From Hyella patelloides LEGE 07179 (lineage in GTDB: Bacteria > Cyanobacteriota > Cyanobacteriia > Cyanobacteriales > Xenococcaceae), in contig NZ_LR213777.1 of assembly GCF_900659865.1 (NCBI RefSeq), positions 1 through 58,289 on the forward strand: 58,289 nucleotides of DNA. Reading direction: 5' to 3'. Made by a program: the position numbers and the translations under genes. The notes under the pieces were generated by a model. The model saw only the letters and a program-made list of their open reading frames with translations. It was not told the DNA's origin and made no database searches. Shown one piece after another: positions 1-8,621 of this stretch (within the stretch, counting starts at the first letter, position 1; every line of letters begins with the position of its first letter).

Positions 1-424
1 TTGATTATTTGATAACAAATGTTGAAGGAGTTAGGGTAACAGAAGAGTGGATAGTTGAGACTTATTCAGAAAGAAACTGGGTAGAAGTTTTCAACCCGTG
101 AAGCTAAGGGGTGGTTAGGATTAAGTGAATACCAAGTCCGAGAAAAAAAGAGTTTAGAAAGGCATTTTATTCTGGTCTTTTGTGCTTATACTTTTATCCT
201 TTGGCATAAGTTAACTGGAGGATTAAGAAGGCGTTGGGCAAATAAACCGTTGGATACATTTCCTGAAGCTAAGACAGCCATTTCGTACAGCTATATCTTG
301 AGGACACGAATTCTGAGGTCTCCTCAGAATCGTGAGATGTCCGTATCGTTTTGTCGAATGGCTGAACCAAAATCGGCACGTATTTGCAGCTTATAAAGCC
401 AGTTGTGGCTTTGTTTGGGCTTAA
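1..424 (+). pseudogene. Transposase C-terminal remnant (IS4/IS701-like)
   Basis: The reading frame enters from outside the window and encodes the C-terminal part of a DDE transposase; the segments VTEEWIVETYSERNW, EAKGWLGLSEYQVREKKSLE and LTGGLRRRWANKPLDTF resemble cyanobacterial IS701/IS4-type transposases from memory. One extra C in the CCC at 95-97 shifts the frame by one. A second break comes from a small palindromic insert at 288-345. After that insert the proper tail resumes as RFVEWLNQN through KASCGFVWA and stops at 422-424. The gene is dead. The exact IS family is not certain without a database comparison. Confidence 0.75.
288..345. repeat. 54-bp palindromic insert with 4-bp target duplication
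   Basis: The transposase frame is interrupted between codons reading ..ISY and RFVEW.. by about 54 bp (288-341). The 4-mer CGTA occurs on both sides (284-287 and 342-345), as expected for a target-site duplication. The centre is an inverted repeat: ATTCTGAG, GTCTC, CTCAGAAT. The left edge AGCTATATC matches, in inverted form, GATATAGCT of the palindromic repeat near 4990. The most economical reading is a non-autonomous palindromic repeat that inserted into the transposase gene. Confidence 0.6.
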
Positions 425-431
425 TTTTTGT

Positions 432-1012
432 TTAAGTCCCGTTAATTCCTGTCTGTGCCAAAACTTGTAGCAGTTTTAGCTTTAACTGAACTTGAGTAGC
501 AGGATCGATTTTTTTACAGTGTTCGATTCTTTGCTTGCTGAGTTGAGCAGCTTCGATATAAGCAAATAAACTCAAACATCTAAGCGATCTAGGCGATCTA
601 GGCGATCGCTAATTAAACTGCCTAAATCTCCTAAATTAGCTGTATCTCCCTCTAATAAAGCTCTTACGGTTTCTAGAGCAAATAAAGGATTGCCTCCACT
701 ATCGGTATAGATACGTTGCAGATTTTCGCTGGCTGGAACTTTTGAGGTGCTGTTGTCTTGACGAAGAAAGACTTTAATCAAATCAGCAATCTCTGAAAGT
801 TCTAAGGGTTTTAACTCAATCCATTCGATTCTTTTATCTCGACGTAAGGCTTCAAGAGATTTTGACCCAGGTTGATTTTGTTTTAACTCATGAGGACGGG
901 CAGTACAGATAAATTTAATTGGAGAGCGATATAGCGATCGCATAGCATAATGCAACAAAGCAATAGAAGCCTCATCGAGCCATTGCAGGTCATCAAAAAT
1001 CAAGATTGGTGC
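432..1012 (-). pseudogene. AAA-ATPase regulator remnant
   Basis: On the minus strand, from 1012, the frame reads APILIFDDLQWLDEAS, a Walker B motif of the ATPases found in MalT/BTAD-type regulators and cyclase-associated ATPases, followed by the FICTARP and SGGNPLFALETVRALLEG segments of the same family. The Walker A half is absent because the sequence changes abruptly to an esterase gene at about 1012. At the other end the frame shifts inside direct repeats of GCGATCTAG (583-610). It continues in another frame as a helical tail (SLFAYIEAAQLSKQRIEHC..) ending at 432. The gene has therefore lost its N-terminus, is frameshifted, and probably carries an internal deletion. A short peptide from 1003 could still be translated but is unlikely to be functional. 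Confidence 0.65.
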
Positions 1013-1766
1013 GTACCCGCAGATTTTATTTCTACTCTAGAAGCATCTTCAGAGGGGATAATTCTCTATCTACATGGTGGGGGCTATCTTTTTGGCTCTC
1101 GCAATACTCATCGCCGTATATATAGCTAGCGATCTTTCGGCTGCTGCCCAAACCCAAGTTTTGCTAATTGACTATCGATTAGCTCCAGAACATCCCTTTC
1201 CTTCAGCTTTAGAAGATGGTTTAACATCCTACCGTTGGTTAATTGAGAAATGTAACTTTAATCCGACACAAATAGCTCTAGCTGGTGATTCTGCGGGAGG
1301 AAATTTAGCATTAAGCATAATGTTGTCATTAAAAAAAGACTGCCAACCTTTTCCTGCTTGTGCTTTGTTGATGTCTCCTTTCACAGATTTTGCGAGAAAA
1401 GGACGCTCTTTACAAACTCTGGCAGCACTAGATCCTTTTGTATCTCCAGAACTTCTAAAAATAGTAGTCAATTCCTATCTCCCAGAAGGAGATTGTCTCA
1501 ATCCCATTGTCTCGCCAATTTATGCCGATTTATCCGCTCTGCCTCCTTTATTGATTCACGTGGGAAGTCAAGAGATTTTACTCGATGATTCTCTCAGATT
1601 GGCTAGTAAAGCAGCAGCAGACAATGTACCCATAGAATTAAAAGTTTGGCAGGATATGATTCACTGTTTCCAATTATTTGCTCCTCATCTTGCGAATGGT
1701 AGAAAAGCTATATCTGAAGCAGGAGCTTTTCTGATGGAGCATTTGCCGTTAAAAGAGGAAGACTAA
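1013..1766 (+). pseudogene. Alpha/beta hydrolase (HSL/acetyl-hydrolase family), broken
   Basis: The frame from 1013 reads VPADFISTLEASSEGIILYL followed by HGGGYLFGS, the oxyanion-hole HGGG motif of the hormone-sensitive-lipase (alpha/beta hydrolase 3) family. It shifts near 1121-1130, where TAGC is duplicated in tandem (ATAGCTAGCG). Removing one TAGC restores RRIYSDLSAAA and joins it to LLIDYRLAPEHPFPSA. The rest is intact: GDSAGG (nucleophile Ser), the LDDS acid region, and MIHCFQLF with the catalytic His. About 70 N-terminal residues are missing at the junction with the ATPase remnant. A start at 1074 would give an out-of-frame artificial N-terminus. A carboxylesterase is the likely ancestral function. 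Confidence 0.75.
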
Positions 1767-1876
1767 AAGATAGTATCTCAACTCATTATTTATTTGGAGA
1801 ACACTATAGATAGATAAATGGATATTTTTTGAGCAAGTCTCGAACACCTTGATGAGTTGTAGAAATTATTCGCTCG

Positions 1877-1900
1877 GCAATCGCGCAATCGCGCAATCGC
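1877..1900. repeat. Three tandem GCAATCGC octamers
   Basis: GCAATCGC is repeated three times without spacers, between the broken esterase and the EamA gene. This resembles the short tandem repeats common in cyanobacterial intergenic DNA. The rest of 1767-1934 shows no gene. Confidence 0.7.
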
Positions 1901-1934
1901 GCTTATAGCTTCGCTCCTTTATTTTCAATGCTGT

Positions 1935-2810
1935 TTAGAAACGCTTGCTTAAAACTACACAGATAATTACCCCTACTGCAAAACTCAGCGTTGTCACCGT
2001 CAAAGGTTCACTCAACAAGATCGCCGATGCCAAAATAGTCAGAAAAGGTTGAATCAGTTGTAGCTGACTAACACGAGCAATTCCTCCCGCAGACAGACCT
2101 TGATACCAAGCCATAAAACCTAAAAACATACTAAAAACACTGACGTAAAAAAAACCCAGCCAGGCATTTAGAGAAATAGAATCAAATGAAGCAGGGGCAT
2201 ATTTTAAGACAACAGGTAATAAAACTGGTAGGGAAAGCACCAGCGACCAACAGATAACTTGCCATGCAGCAAAAGTACGAGCTAAAATAGCTCCTTCGGC
2301 ATATCCGATAGCAGCCGTTGCAACTGCTCCAAACAGAGCTAAATCTGCTAGGTTAATCGCTCCCGTGCCAGATATCAAAGCAAAGCTAATCACCAATCCG
2401 CTTCCCATCAGTGCAAAAATCCAGAAAGCTCTAGAAACTTTTTCTCCACCTCGCCAAACACCACAAATAGCAGTACCCAATGGTAGAAGTCCCACAATAA
2501 CTGCTCCGTGAGAAGCAGAAGCATCCCGCATTGCGATCGCAGATAACCAGGGAAATCCGATGACTACTCCCCCAACAACCACAGCAAATCTTGGCAAAAA
2601 TCTCCAAGGAGGTATGGTTTGACGAGTTAAAATTAACAAAATCAGTGATAAACTTCCTGCGACAACTGCTCGACCAAGACCAACAAAAATTGGCTCTAAT
2701 TCTGAAACGGCAAGACGAGTGGCTGGCAAGGTGAGACTAAAAATTAGTATTCCTAAAGAACCATAACCCCAACCTGTCAAATCTTTTTGAGATTTTGAAG
2801 AGAGCTTCAT
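1935..2810 (-). CDS. EamA/DMT-family transporter
   Basis: A 291-residue inner-membrane protein with about ten hydrophobic segments arranged as two EamA halves (first about residues 15-145, second about 155-290), the usual size for the drug/metabolite transporter superfamily. Typical motifs include the early SLTLPATRLAVSELEP and the second-half LSEPLTVTT. It probably exports a small metabolite or amino acid; the substrate cannot be read from sequence. It is divergent from a MocR/PdxR-type regulator 634 bp away. Regulators of that class often control a neighbouring EamA transporter, which suggests functional linkage. ATG start at 2810. Confidence 0.85.
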   Translation of the reverse strand: MKLSSKSQKDLTGWGYGSLGILIFSLTLPATRLAVSELEPIFVGLGRAVVAGSLSLILLILTRQTIPPWRFLPRFAVVVGGVVIGFPWLSAIAMRDASASHGAVIVGLLPLGTAICGVWRGGEKVSRAFWIFALMGSGLVISFALISGTGAINLADLALFGAVATAAIGYAEGAILARTFAAWQVICWSLVLSLPVLLPVVLKYAPASFDSISLNAWLGFFYVSVFSMFLGFMAWYQGLSAGGIARVSQLQLIQPFLTILASAILLSEPLTVTTLSFAVGVIICVVLSKRF

Positions 2811-3011
2811 TTATATTTATGCTTTATCTAATACTGGTTAGCTAATAGTTATAGTTTCGATTATATGCCTATAACTATTATGTTATATTTATCTATTGAG
2901 AGAATTTTTAAAAAGCTTAGATAACTACATCTAAGAAAATAAAAATCCTCAATTATTTCGATAATTTTAGTTGTTATTTGTGCGTAAAATTTGATTTTTT
3001 AGTAATAAAAA

Positions 3012-3167
3012 TTACTTTTTATATTTTCTTTTAGAGTGTAGACTAGCTATATATCCGCCATAATATTTACTAAATATCCAAAAAATTTTAACGAAAACAA
3101 ATATTTTATCTTGCTCAATTTCTATTTTTTGACTGGCAAAACTATTTTCTTGACGAAGTGTTTTCAT
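3012..3167 (-). CDS. Small basic ORF, 51 residues, strong RBS
   Basis: A 51-residue ORF lies in the 634-bp gap between the divergent EamA and MocR genes. It begins MKTLRQENSFASQKIEIEQ and ends in a Lys/Arg-rich tail (HSKRKYKK). The ATG at 3167 has AAGGAG six bases upstream, better than most ribosome sites in this window. The middle (about residues 23-45) is rich in Phe, Ile, Tyr and Trp and could be an amphipathic or membrane-associated helix. No family is recognised. Reading direction and position make it a possible small gene upstream of the transporter. The rest of 2811-3444 is AT-rich and shows nothing else. Confidence 0.4.
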   Translation of the reverse strand: MKTLRQENSFASQKIEIEQDKIFVFVKIFWIFSKYYGGYIASLHSKRKYKK

Positions 3168-3444
3168 CTCGATCTCCTTGAAAGATAAAATTAATTTACT
3201 TTTTTCTTGTCAGATAAAATTATTTCTTAGCTATCTTAAACATAATTAGTTAATTGACTGCCATTTCAAATCTACTCTTACTATCTCTTAGATAATTAAA
3301 AATAAGAAGGTACAAAACTTTTAAAATGTAGCTAGTACAGTTAGTATAATTATCAACTGTTCTATTAAAAATCAATCAAAACCGTACCAGTAAGACTGGG
3401 AAAAGATAGCGTAATATAACCGTAGACTTAAAGAAGAAGGCAAA

Positions 3445-4893
3445 GTGAAATTTCCTATCGACCGTCAAGCAGTAAAACCAGTTTATTTACAAATTAGCGA
3501 TCGCTTTAGTCGTTTAATTAAATCTGGAACTTTGCCAACAGGCGATCGTCTTCCCTCAATTCGAGCTTTGGCAAAAAATATTCAGGTTAATAAATTAACT
3601 GTTATTGAGGCTTACAATGTTTTAGAAGCCGATGGTTTAATTCATGCTCGTCCAGGTTCGGGATACTTTGTTAATCCAGAATCTTTAATTTCTTCTCAGA
3701 TAAAATCCAATTTTGCTCCTATTCAAGAAGTAATTATTCCCGAACAGCAAAATGTTTCTTTTTTCAATGTTTATCAACTTTCAGTACAGGCAAAAAGTCA
3801 GCCAGGAGTAATTGATTTTAGCAGTGGATTTCCCATAGCTTCTGGTTTAAAAGATTTACAACGTCACGCCAGACGAGCTATGAAACAGGTGACAGAAAGT
3901 CTATTTAATTATGATTTTCCTCAAGGACAGTCTATTTTGCGCCTGCAAATTGCCAAGATGCTAATTCAATTGGGATTAGAGGTTTCTGCCGATAATTTAA
4001 TTATTACCAACGGCTCAAAACAAGGGTTATCTCTAGTAATGAATCATTATCTGCAAGCAGGAGATTGGATCGTTACCGAAAGTCCTACATATTATGGAAC
4101 TCTGGACATTGTTGACGATATTGGCGCGAGAATTATTGGGATTCCGATGCAGGGTTCGGGAATGAATCTAGAACTTTTAGAACAATATCTACAAAGTCAT
4201 CGTCCCAAACTAATTTATACTGTTTCCACTTTACAAAACCCTACTGGTATTACCACAACACTTCAGCATCGCCAGCAATTAATAGCTTTAGCCGAAAAAT
4301 ATGGTTGTTTAATTTTAGAAGATAACTCCTTTGAAGGTTTAAATTTTGAACCTGTCCCTCCTCCGATTAAATCCTTAGATCGCAGTGATTCAGTTATCTA
4401 TACGGGTACATTTTCTAAAACTTTGATGCCTGGTTTAAGAGTTGGTTACTTATTAGCAACAGGAAAATATTATCGCCCTTTATTAAAACAAAAACTGTTT
4501 CACGATCTTCACGTTTCCACAGTTTCCCAGGCAATTGTCAGCGAGTATCTTGCTTCTGGAGATTATCGCCGTCGTCTCAACCATTTACGGACTAGTAATT
4601 TGTGCAGTCGTAACGCTATGCTGCACGCGTTAGAACGCTATTTTCCCGAAGAAGCTACCTGGACGATACCTAATGGAGGCTTATTTCTTTGGGTACAGCT
4701 ACCTTCTGAAATTTCTTTGGTGTCAATTACTTATCAGGCTCGCTCAGAAAATGTACTTATTTACCCTGGGATGTCATTTTTTCCTGGTCAAAAAGGTTAC
4801 AACTCTTTGCGTCTAAACTTTTCCCTCGCTCCTGAAGTAATCGACCGAGGAATTGCCATTTTAGGCAGATTGTTAAAGCAACATCTCCAATAA
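3445..4893 (+). CDS. MocR/PdxR-family regulator (GntR wHTH + aminotransferase fold)
   Basis: A 482-residue protein with an N-terminal GntR winged helix (about residues 10-78; LPTGDRLPSIRALAKN and ADGLIHARPGSGYFV) joined to a class I aminotransferase-like domain (about 110-480). The aminotransferase part retains NPTG, the EDNSFEGL segment and TGTFSKTLMPGLRVGY, where the SK lysine would bind pyridoxal phosphate. Proteins of this class are transcription factors that sense PLP or amino compounds. The start is GTG at 3445 with AGAAGG just upstream. The divergent EamA gene is the most likely target, although an autonomous role in vitamin B6 control is also known for the class. Confidence 0.88.
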   Translation: MKFPIDRQAVKPVYLQISDRFSRLIKSGTLPTGDRLPSIRALAKNIQVNKLTVIEAYNVLEADGLIHARPGSGYFVNPESLISSQIKSNFAPIQEVIIPEQQNVSFFNVYQLSVQAKSQPGVIDFSSGFPIASGLKDLQRHARRAMKQVTESLFNYDFPQGQSILRLQIAKMLIQLGLEVSADNLIITNGSKQGLSLVMNHYLQAGDWIVTESPTYYGTLDIVDDIGARIIGIPMQGSGMNLELLEQYLQSHRPKLIYTVSTLQNPTGITTTLQHRQQLIALAEKYGCLILEDNSFEGLNFEPVPPPIKSLDRSDSVIYTGTFSKTLMPGLRVGYLLATGKYYRPLLKQKLFHDLHVSTVSQAIVSEYLASGDYRRRLNHLRTSNLCSRNAMLHALERYFPEEATWTIPNGGLFLWVQLPSEISLVSITYQARSENVLIYPGMSFFPGQKGYNSLRLNFSLAPEVIDRGIAILGRLLKQHLQ

Positions 4894-4940
4894 TTTTATA
4901 GCGTTGGTGATTTGATGTATTACCTACAAAATGTTTCTGT

Positions 4941-5021
4941 TCGTCTATCACGGATACCGCTTCGCACGACCGAAGGAAGTCCTTTAGGATATAGCTCTAA
5001 GCTCTAAGCTCTAAGCTTTAG
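4941..5021. repeat. Palindromic repeat plus GCTCTAA heptamers
   Basis: 4951-4992 is a GC-richer imperfect palindrome (GGATACCGCTTCGCACGACC through CCTTTAGGATATAGC) of the dispersed type seen again near 22.85 kb. It runs into four heptamers at 4994-5021 (GCTCTAA three times, then GCTTTAG). Together with the 5022-5221 leader it fills the gap before the RTX gene. No gene is seen there. Confidence 0.65.
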
Positions 5022-5221
5022 GCTCTCTTTTGGTGTTGAAGGGATAGAAGATATAGATAACTCTTGCTGTGTCTGAGGTTCGGGCTGCCCTAAAAGACTA
5101 GCTTTGCGTTGCAACACCTTTACTAGACTTTCTTTTGCGATCGCCTGTTGCGCAAAAAATCCTTACTTCTTCCCGATTGTTCCTTAAAACATATAAAGCA
5201 ATACAGAAAATCGAGAGGAAA

Positions 5222-7177
5222 ATGATCGTGATGACATTTGAAAATGCGGTTAACTTCACTGTGGGAGATGCTTCACGTTCAGTAGCAATAGGCGACTTGG
5301 ATGGTGATGGCAATTCCGATCTTGCTACTGCTAACGGTCTTGATGACAATGTATCAGTGCTGTTGGGAGATGGCAGTGGTGGTTTTGCGACTCAATCTAC
5401 CTTTGCTGTGGGAGATACTCCAGCTTCAGTAGTAGTAGGCGACTTGGATGGTGATGGCAACTTGGACCTCGTTACTGCTAACGATATTGATGACAATGTA
5501 TCAGTGCTGTTGGGAGATGGCAGTGGCGGTTTTGCGACTCAATCTACCTTCGCTGTGGGAGATACTCCAATTTCAGTAGTAGTAGGCGACTTGGATGGTG
5601 ATGGCAACTTGGACCTCGTTACTGCTAACGCTATTGATAACAATGTATCAGTGCTGTTGGGAGATGGCAGTGGTGGTTTTGCGACTCAATCTACCTTCGC
5701 TGTGGGAGATGGTCCAGTTTCAGTAGCCATAGGCGACTTTGATGGTGATGGCAACTCCGATCTCGCTACTAATAGCTTTTTAGATGACACTGTATCAGTG
5801 CTGTTGGGAGATGGCAGTGGTGGTTTTGCGACTCAATCTATCTTCGCTGTGGGAGATTTTCCAATTTCAGTAGCCGTAGGCGACTTGGATGGTGATGGTA
5901 ACTCCGACCTCGCTACTACTAACCAATCGGATAACAATATATCAGTGCTGTTGGGAGATGGCAGTGGTGGTTTTGCGACTCAATCTACCTTCGCTGTGGG
6001 AGATTTTCCAATTTCAGTAGCCGTAGGCGACTTGGATGGTGATGGTAACTCCGACCTCGCTACTGCTAACCGATTGGATAACAATATATCAGTGCTGTTG
6101 GGAGATGGCAGTGGTGGTTTTGCGACTCAATCTACCTTCGCTGTGGGAGATGTTCCATTTTCAGTAGCCGTAGGCGACTTGGATGGTGATGGTAACTCCG
6201 ACCTCGTTACTGCTAACCTGTTTGGTGACAATGTATCAGTATTAATCAACGCTTCCAATAGCGATCCTACAGTAGCTAATCCCATCGTCGAGCGAATTGC
6301 AGATCCTTTTAATAGCTTCTCCTTCACCGTTCCCGCTAACACCTTTAATGATGTCGATGGAGACACCTTAACCTTGACTGCTAACCTCGAAAATGGAGAG
6401 CCCCTCCCAGACTTTTTGAGCTTCGACGGGATCGCGGGTACCTTCAGTGGTTTTGCCACTGGAGACGAGCTAGGCACCATCACTGTTTCCGTCAACGCTG
6501 ATGATGGTCAAGGTGGCACTCCTGCCATAGATACCTTTGACCTGACAGTTGAATTTGCCAACACTCCTATTACCACCAACGAGCTCAACGGGAATGGGGC
6601 TAACAACAACATTAATGGTACCTCTGCTAACGACCTGATTCAAGGTCTGGGGGGCAATGACGTTCTCATCGGCAATGGTGGGGATGACATTCTCAATGGT
6701 GGTAGCGGTGCTGATGACCTCCGAGGCAGTAGAGGCAACGATTTGCTGAGTGGAGATAATGGTACCGATCTCTTGCGGGGAGAAGGCAACAATGATATTC
6801 TGCTGGGGGGTGGCGATCGCGATACCCTTGACGGAGGTAACGGCAACGATACTCTTGACGGAGGTAGCGGTAACGATGAACTCTTTGGCGATAGGGGGGA
6901 TGACCTCCTCTTTGGTGGCAATGGCATCGATAGTCTCCGTGGTGATGGTGGTAGGGACCAGTTCCTTTTAATTCCAGACAGTGGAGAGGACAGAATTCTT
7001 GATTTTAACAATGGCACCGATACCTTAGCCTTACCAACGGGTATTACCTTCAGCGACCTCGGTATTAGCGATAATTCTTCTGGAGATGTCTCGATTAGTT
7101 TCAATGGTCAACTTTTGGCAACTGTAGAGAATACTGCTGCTGCTGCCCTCGATTCGGCAGACTTTATTAATCTTTAG
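5222..7177 (+). CDS. FG-GAP/VCBS-repeat and RTX calcium-binding secreted protein
   Basis: A 651-residue acidic protein. Residues about 12-345 are seven 49-residue FG-GAP/VCBS units, each with the calcium-loop signature GDLDGDGNSDL and LLGDGSGGFATQS. A cadherin-like/putative-Ig domain follows (about 350-450; DVDGDTLTLTANL, DDGQGG), then glycine- and aspartate-rich RTX nonapeptides (GGNDVLIGNGGDD type, about 465-580). The end is a hydrophobic C-terminal region typical of type I secretion signals. There is no N-terminal signal peptide, consistent with type I export. Start chosen at 5222 (GAGAGGA just upstream); ATG 5231 is also possible. Upstream codons to 5135 look non-coding. Likely a surface or extracellular calcium-dependent protein; no enzymatic domain is visible. 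Confidence 0.85.
   Translation: MIVMTFENAVNFTVGDASRSVAIGDLDGDGNSDLATANGLDDNVSVLLGDGSGGFATQSTFAVGDTPASVVVGDLDGDGNLDLVTANDIDDNVSVLLGDGSGGFATQSTFAVGDTPISVVVGDLDGDGNLDLVTANAIDNNVSVLLGDGSGGFATQSTFAVGDGPVSVAIGDFDGDGNSDLATNSFLDDTVSVLLGDGSGGFATQSIFAVGDFPISVAVGDLDGDGNSDLATTNQSDNNISVLLGDGSGGFATQSTFAVGDFPISVAVGDLDGDGNSDLATANRLDNNISVLLGDGSGGFATQSTFAVGDVPFSVAVGDLDGDGNSDLVTANLFGDNVSVLINASNSDPTVANPIVERIADPFNSFSFTVPANTFNDVDGDTLTLTANLENGEPLPDFLSFDGIAGTFSGFATGDELGTITVSVNADDGQGGTPAIDTFDLTVEFANTPITTNELNGNGANNNINGTSANDLIQGLGGNDVLIGNGGDDILNGGSGADDLRGSRGNDLLSGDNGTDLLRGEGNNDILLGGGDRDTLDGGNGNDTLDGGSGNDELFGDRGDDLLFGGNGIDSLRGDGGRDQFLLIPDSGEDRILDFNNGTDTLALPTGITFSDLGISDNSSGDVSISFNGQLLATVENTAAAALDSADFINL
5255..6245 (+). 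repeat. Seven 147-bp tandem repeats within the FG-GAP gene
   Basis: The 49-codon FG-GAP unit is repeated about seven times with very high DNA identity, for example the recurring GTGCTGTTGGGAGATGGCAG. Differences cluster in the loop codons after GGAGAT and after GCTAAC. Such uniformity points to recent unequal crossover or gene conversion, and copy number is likely to vary between strains. Confidence 0.85.
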
Positions 7178-7262
7178 TCGAGTTAATCGCCAAATGTAGA
7201 ACGCAATGATAAATGATATCAGATTAGATTCATTCTCTCTTTGGGATAGCTATGTGAAATAA

Positions 7263-7455
7263 CTAGGAAGCAAGTTGAAGTTTATCTATCAAGTCTTTTT
7301 GTGATTGAGTTACTGTTTTTTTAGTATTATTTATAACGAATTGATGTCCGCAGTTTTTACACTCATTTTTGGCTTTATTATTATTGATTGTCCCATTTTT
7401 TCTAAGAGAATTACTGCCACATTTAGGGCAAAAATCAAGAATGATTTTTAAAGAA
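7263..7455 (-). pseudogene. IS1-family InsA zinc-finger fragment
   Basis: The minus strand encodes DFCPKCGSNSLRKNG, then KAKNECKNCGHQFVINNTKK and TVTQSQKDLIDKLQLAS followed by a stop at 7263. This is the N-terminal zinc-ribbon and linker region of IS1-family InsA proteins (two CxxC pairs). There is no proper start codon and no DDE domain, so only a fragment remains. A second IS1-family fragment, the C-terminal part, lies at 9668-9931 in the opposite direction. Confidence 0.7.
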
Positions 7456-7862
7456 CCTTTAATTCATAAATAGAATAAAGATTTTAATAAATAAACCATC
7501 AAGCAATCGCGCCTTAAAATTAAATTTTGTGGGCATAATATCATCCACTATCAATAAATCCAAGATTTTGACCCAAAGCCGTTATCAAGTACAGAAGTAT
7601 TAATATCTTAAGAGATCGCTGATTTTTCACTACATGGGAATCACTACTAAGCTTTCAATGCGCTTAATTGTTCTTTCTGGTGTCACACAAAATCTCAACC
7701 ATCAAAATAGTTTTGCTACAATCCATTCTCAACTAGATTGCTCAAACATTAAAATTTTAGTCTAAACTCCAGTTAAGAAGAGTAAAATATGAAAATCAAA
7801 AAAATCATACCTTGATTCACCAACGCCCAATAATTTTATTAATTGATAATTGCCGTTATGCT
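7456..7862. other. Intergenic, no supported gene
   Basis: AT-rich spacer between the IS1 fragment and the LuxR gene. A 43-codon open frame on the plus strand (7634-7765, MGITTKLSMRLIVLSG..) has no ribosome site or recognisable similarity and is not called as a gene. Confidence 0.5.
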
Positions 7863-8528
7863 CTAATTAGATAATTTGGCAATCATTTCGGTACGGGAAG
7901 AAACTTTCAACTTACGAAACATCCTTTTTAAGGCTTTTTTAACCGAATTTTCTGTAATCCAAAGATTTTTGCCAATTTCTGCATTGGTTAGTCCTTGTGC
8001 AACTAATTCAGCGATTTGTACTTCACGAGGGGTTATTAATTTGATATTGGAAGAAGTTAACTCGATCTTTTGGGATTGTATTTTGGCGAAACAAATTGAT
8101 AAATGCAGACACAAAGCACTCATCTCTGCAATGTTTTGACTGTTAAAAGACTCCGAATTGCGATCGCGAGTTAGACCCAAAGCACCTATGAGATTACCAT
8201 CGTTGACAATAGGGCCTACCATTACATGACCATGATCGAAACGAGGACAAAGAGTTCTCCATTTCTCTGTTGATAGTAATACTCCTTCGTGGATTGGTGC
8301 ATGATGCTCCATGAGGTAACGTATCACAGGATTGCGATCTAACAACGAAGCCAATTGAAACGTCTGGGATTTTTTAATGATATAGGGAAGCCGATCTAAC
8401 AAAAAAAGCTGATAGCGTTTTGCAGCAAAATATGACCCGATTTGACCAATAACATCAAGATGTAATTGTTTCTCGCTTTCCGTTTTAGCGATCGCTTCAA
8501 ATAAAGATTTTAAAGAATCTTTCATCAC
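7863..8528 (-). CDS. LuxR-family regulator with GAF-like sensor domain
   Basis: A 221-residue transcription factor. Residues about 10-150 look like a GAF-type sensor (SYFAAKRYQLFLLDRLPYI; MVGPIVNDGNLIGALGLTRD). Residues about 160-220 are a LuxR helix-turn-helix (ITPREVQIAELVAQGLTNAE then IGKNLWITENSVKKALKRMF). The gene is divergent from a sulfurtransferase with 93 bp between the starts, so the two probably share a regulatory region. The ligand is unknown. ATG at 8528; a second Met is the next codon. Confidence 0.85.
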   Translation of the reverse strand: MMKDSLKSLFEAIAKTESEKQLHLDVIGQIGSYFAAKRYQLFLLDRLPYIIKKSQTFQLASLLDRNPVIRYLMEHHAPIHEGVLLSTEKWRTLCPRFDHGHVMVGPIVNDGNLIGALGLTRDRNSESFNSQNIAEMSALCLHLSICFAKIQSQKIELTSSNIKLITPREVQIAELVAQGLTNAEIGKNLWITENSVKKALKRMFRKLKVSSRTEMIAKLSN

Positions 8529-8621
8529 TACTTGTCAAAAAGTGTACCCTTTCGAGGTCTATTCACCGCTACTAATGATTTTTATCATAGCCATAGTTGA
8601 ATTACAGACAGATTAAAAATT

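Noticed and set aside
1074-1130. Hydrophobic N-terminus MVGAIFLALAILIAVYIA as a signal peptide of the esterase
   Set aside because: It is the wrong frame of the HGGGYLFGS coding sequence; the true frame joins after removing one TAGC.
6640-7104. Long proline/serine-rich frame on the minus strand inside the RTX gene
   Set aside because: It is the antisense shadow of the glycine/aspartate repeats.
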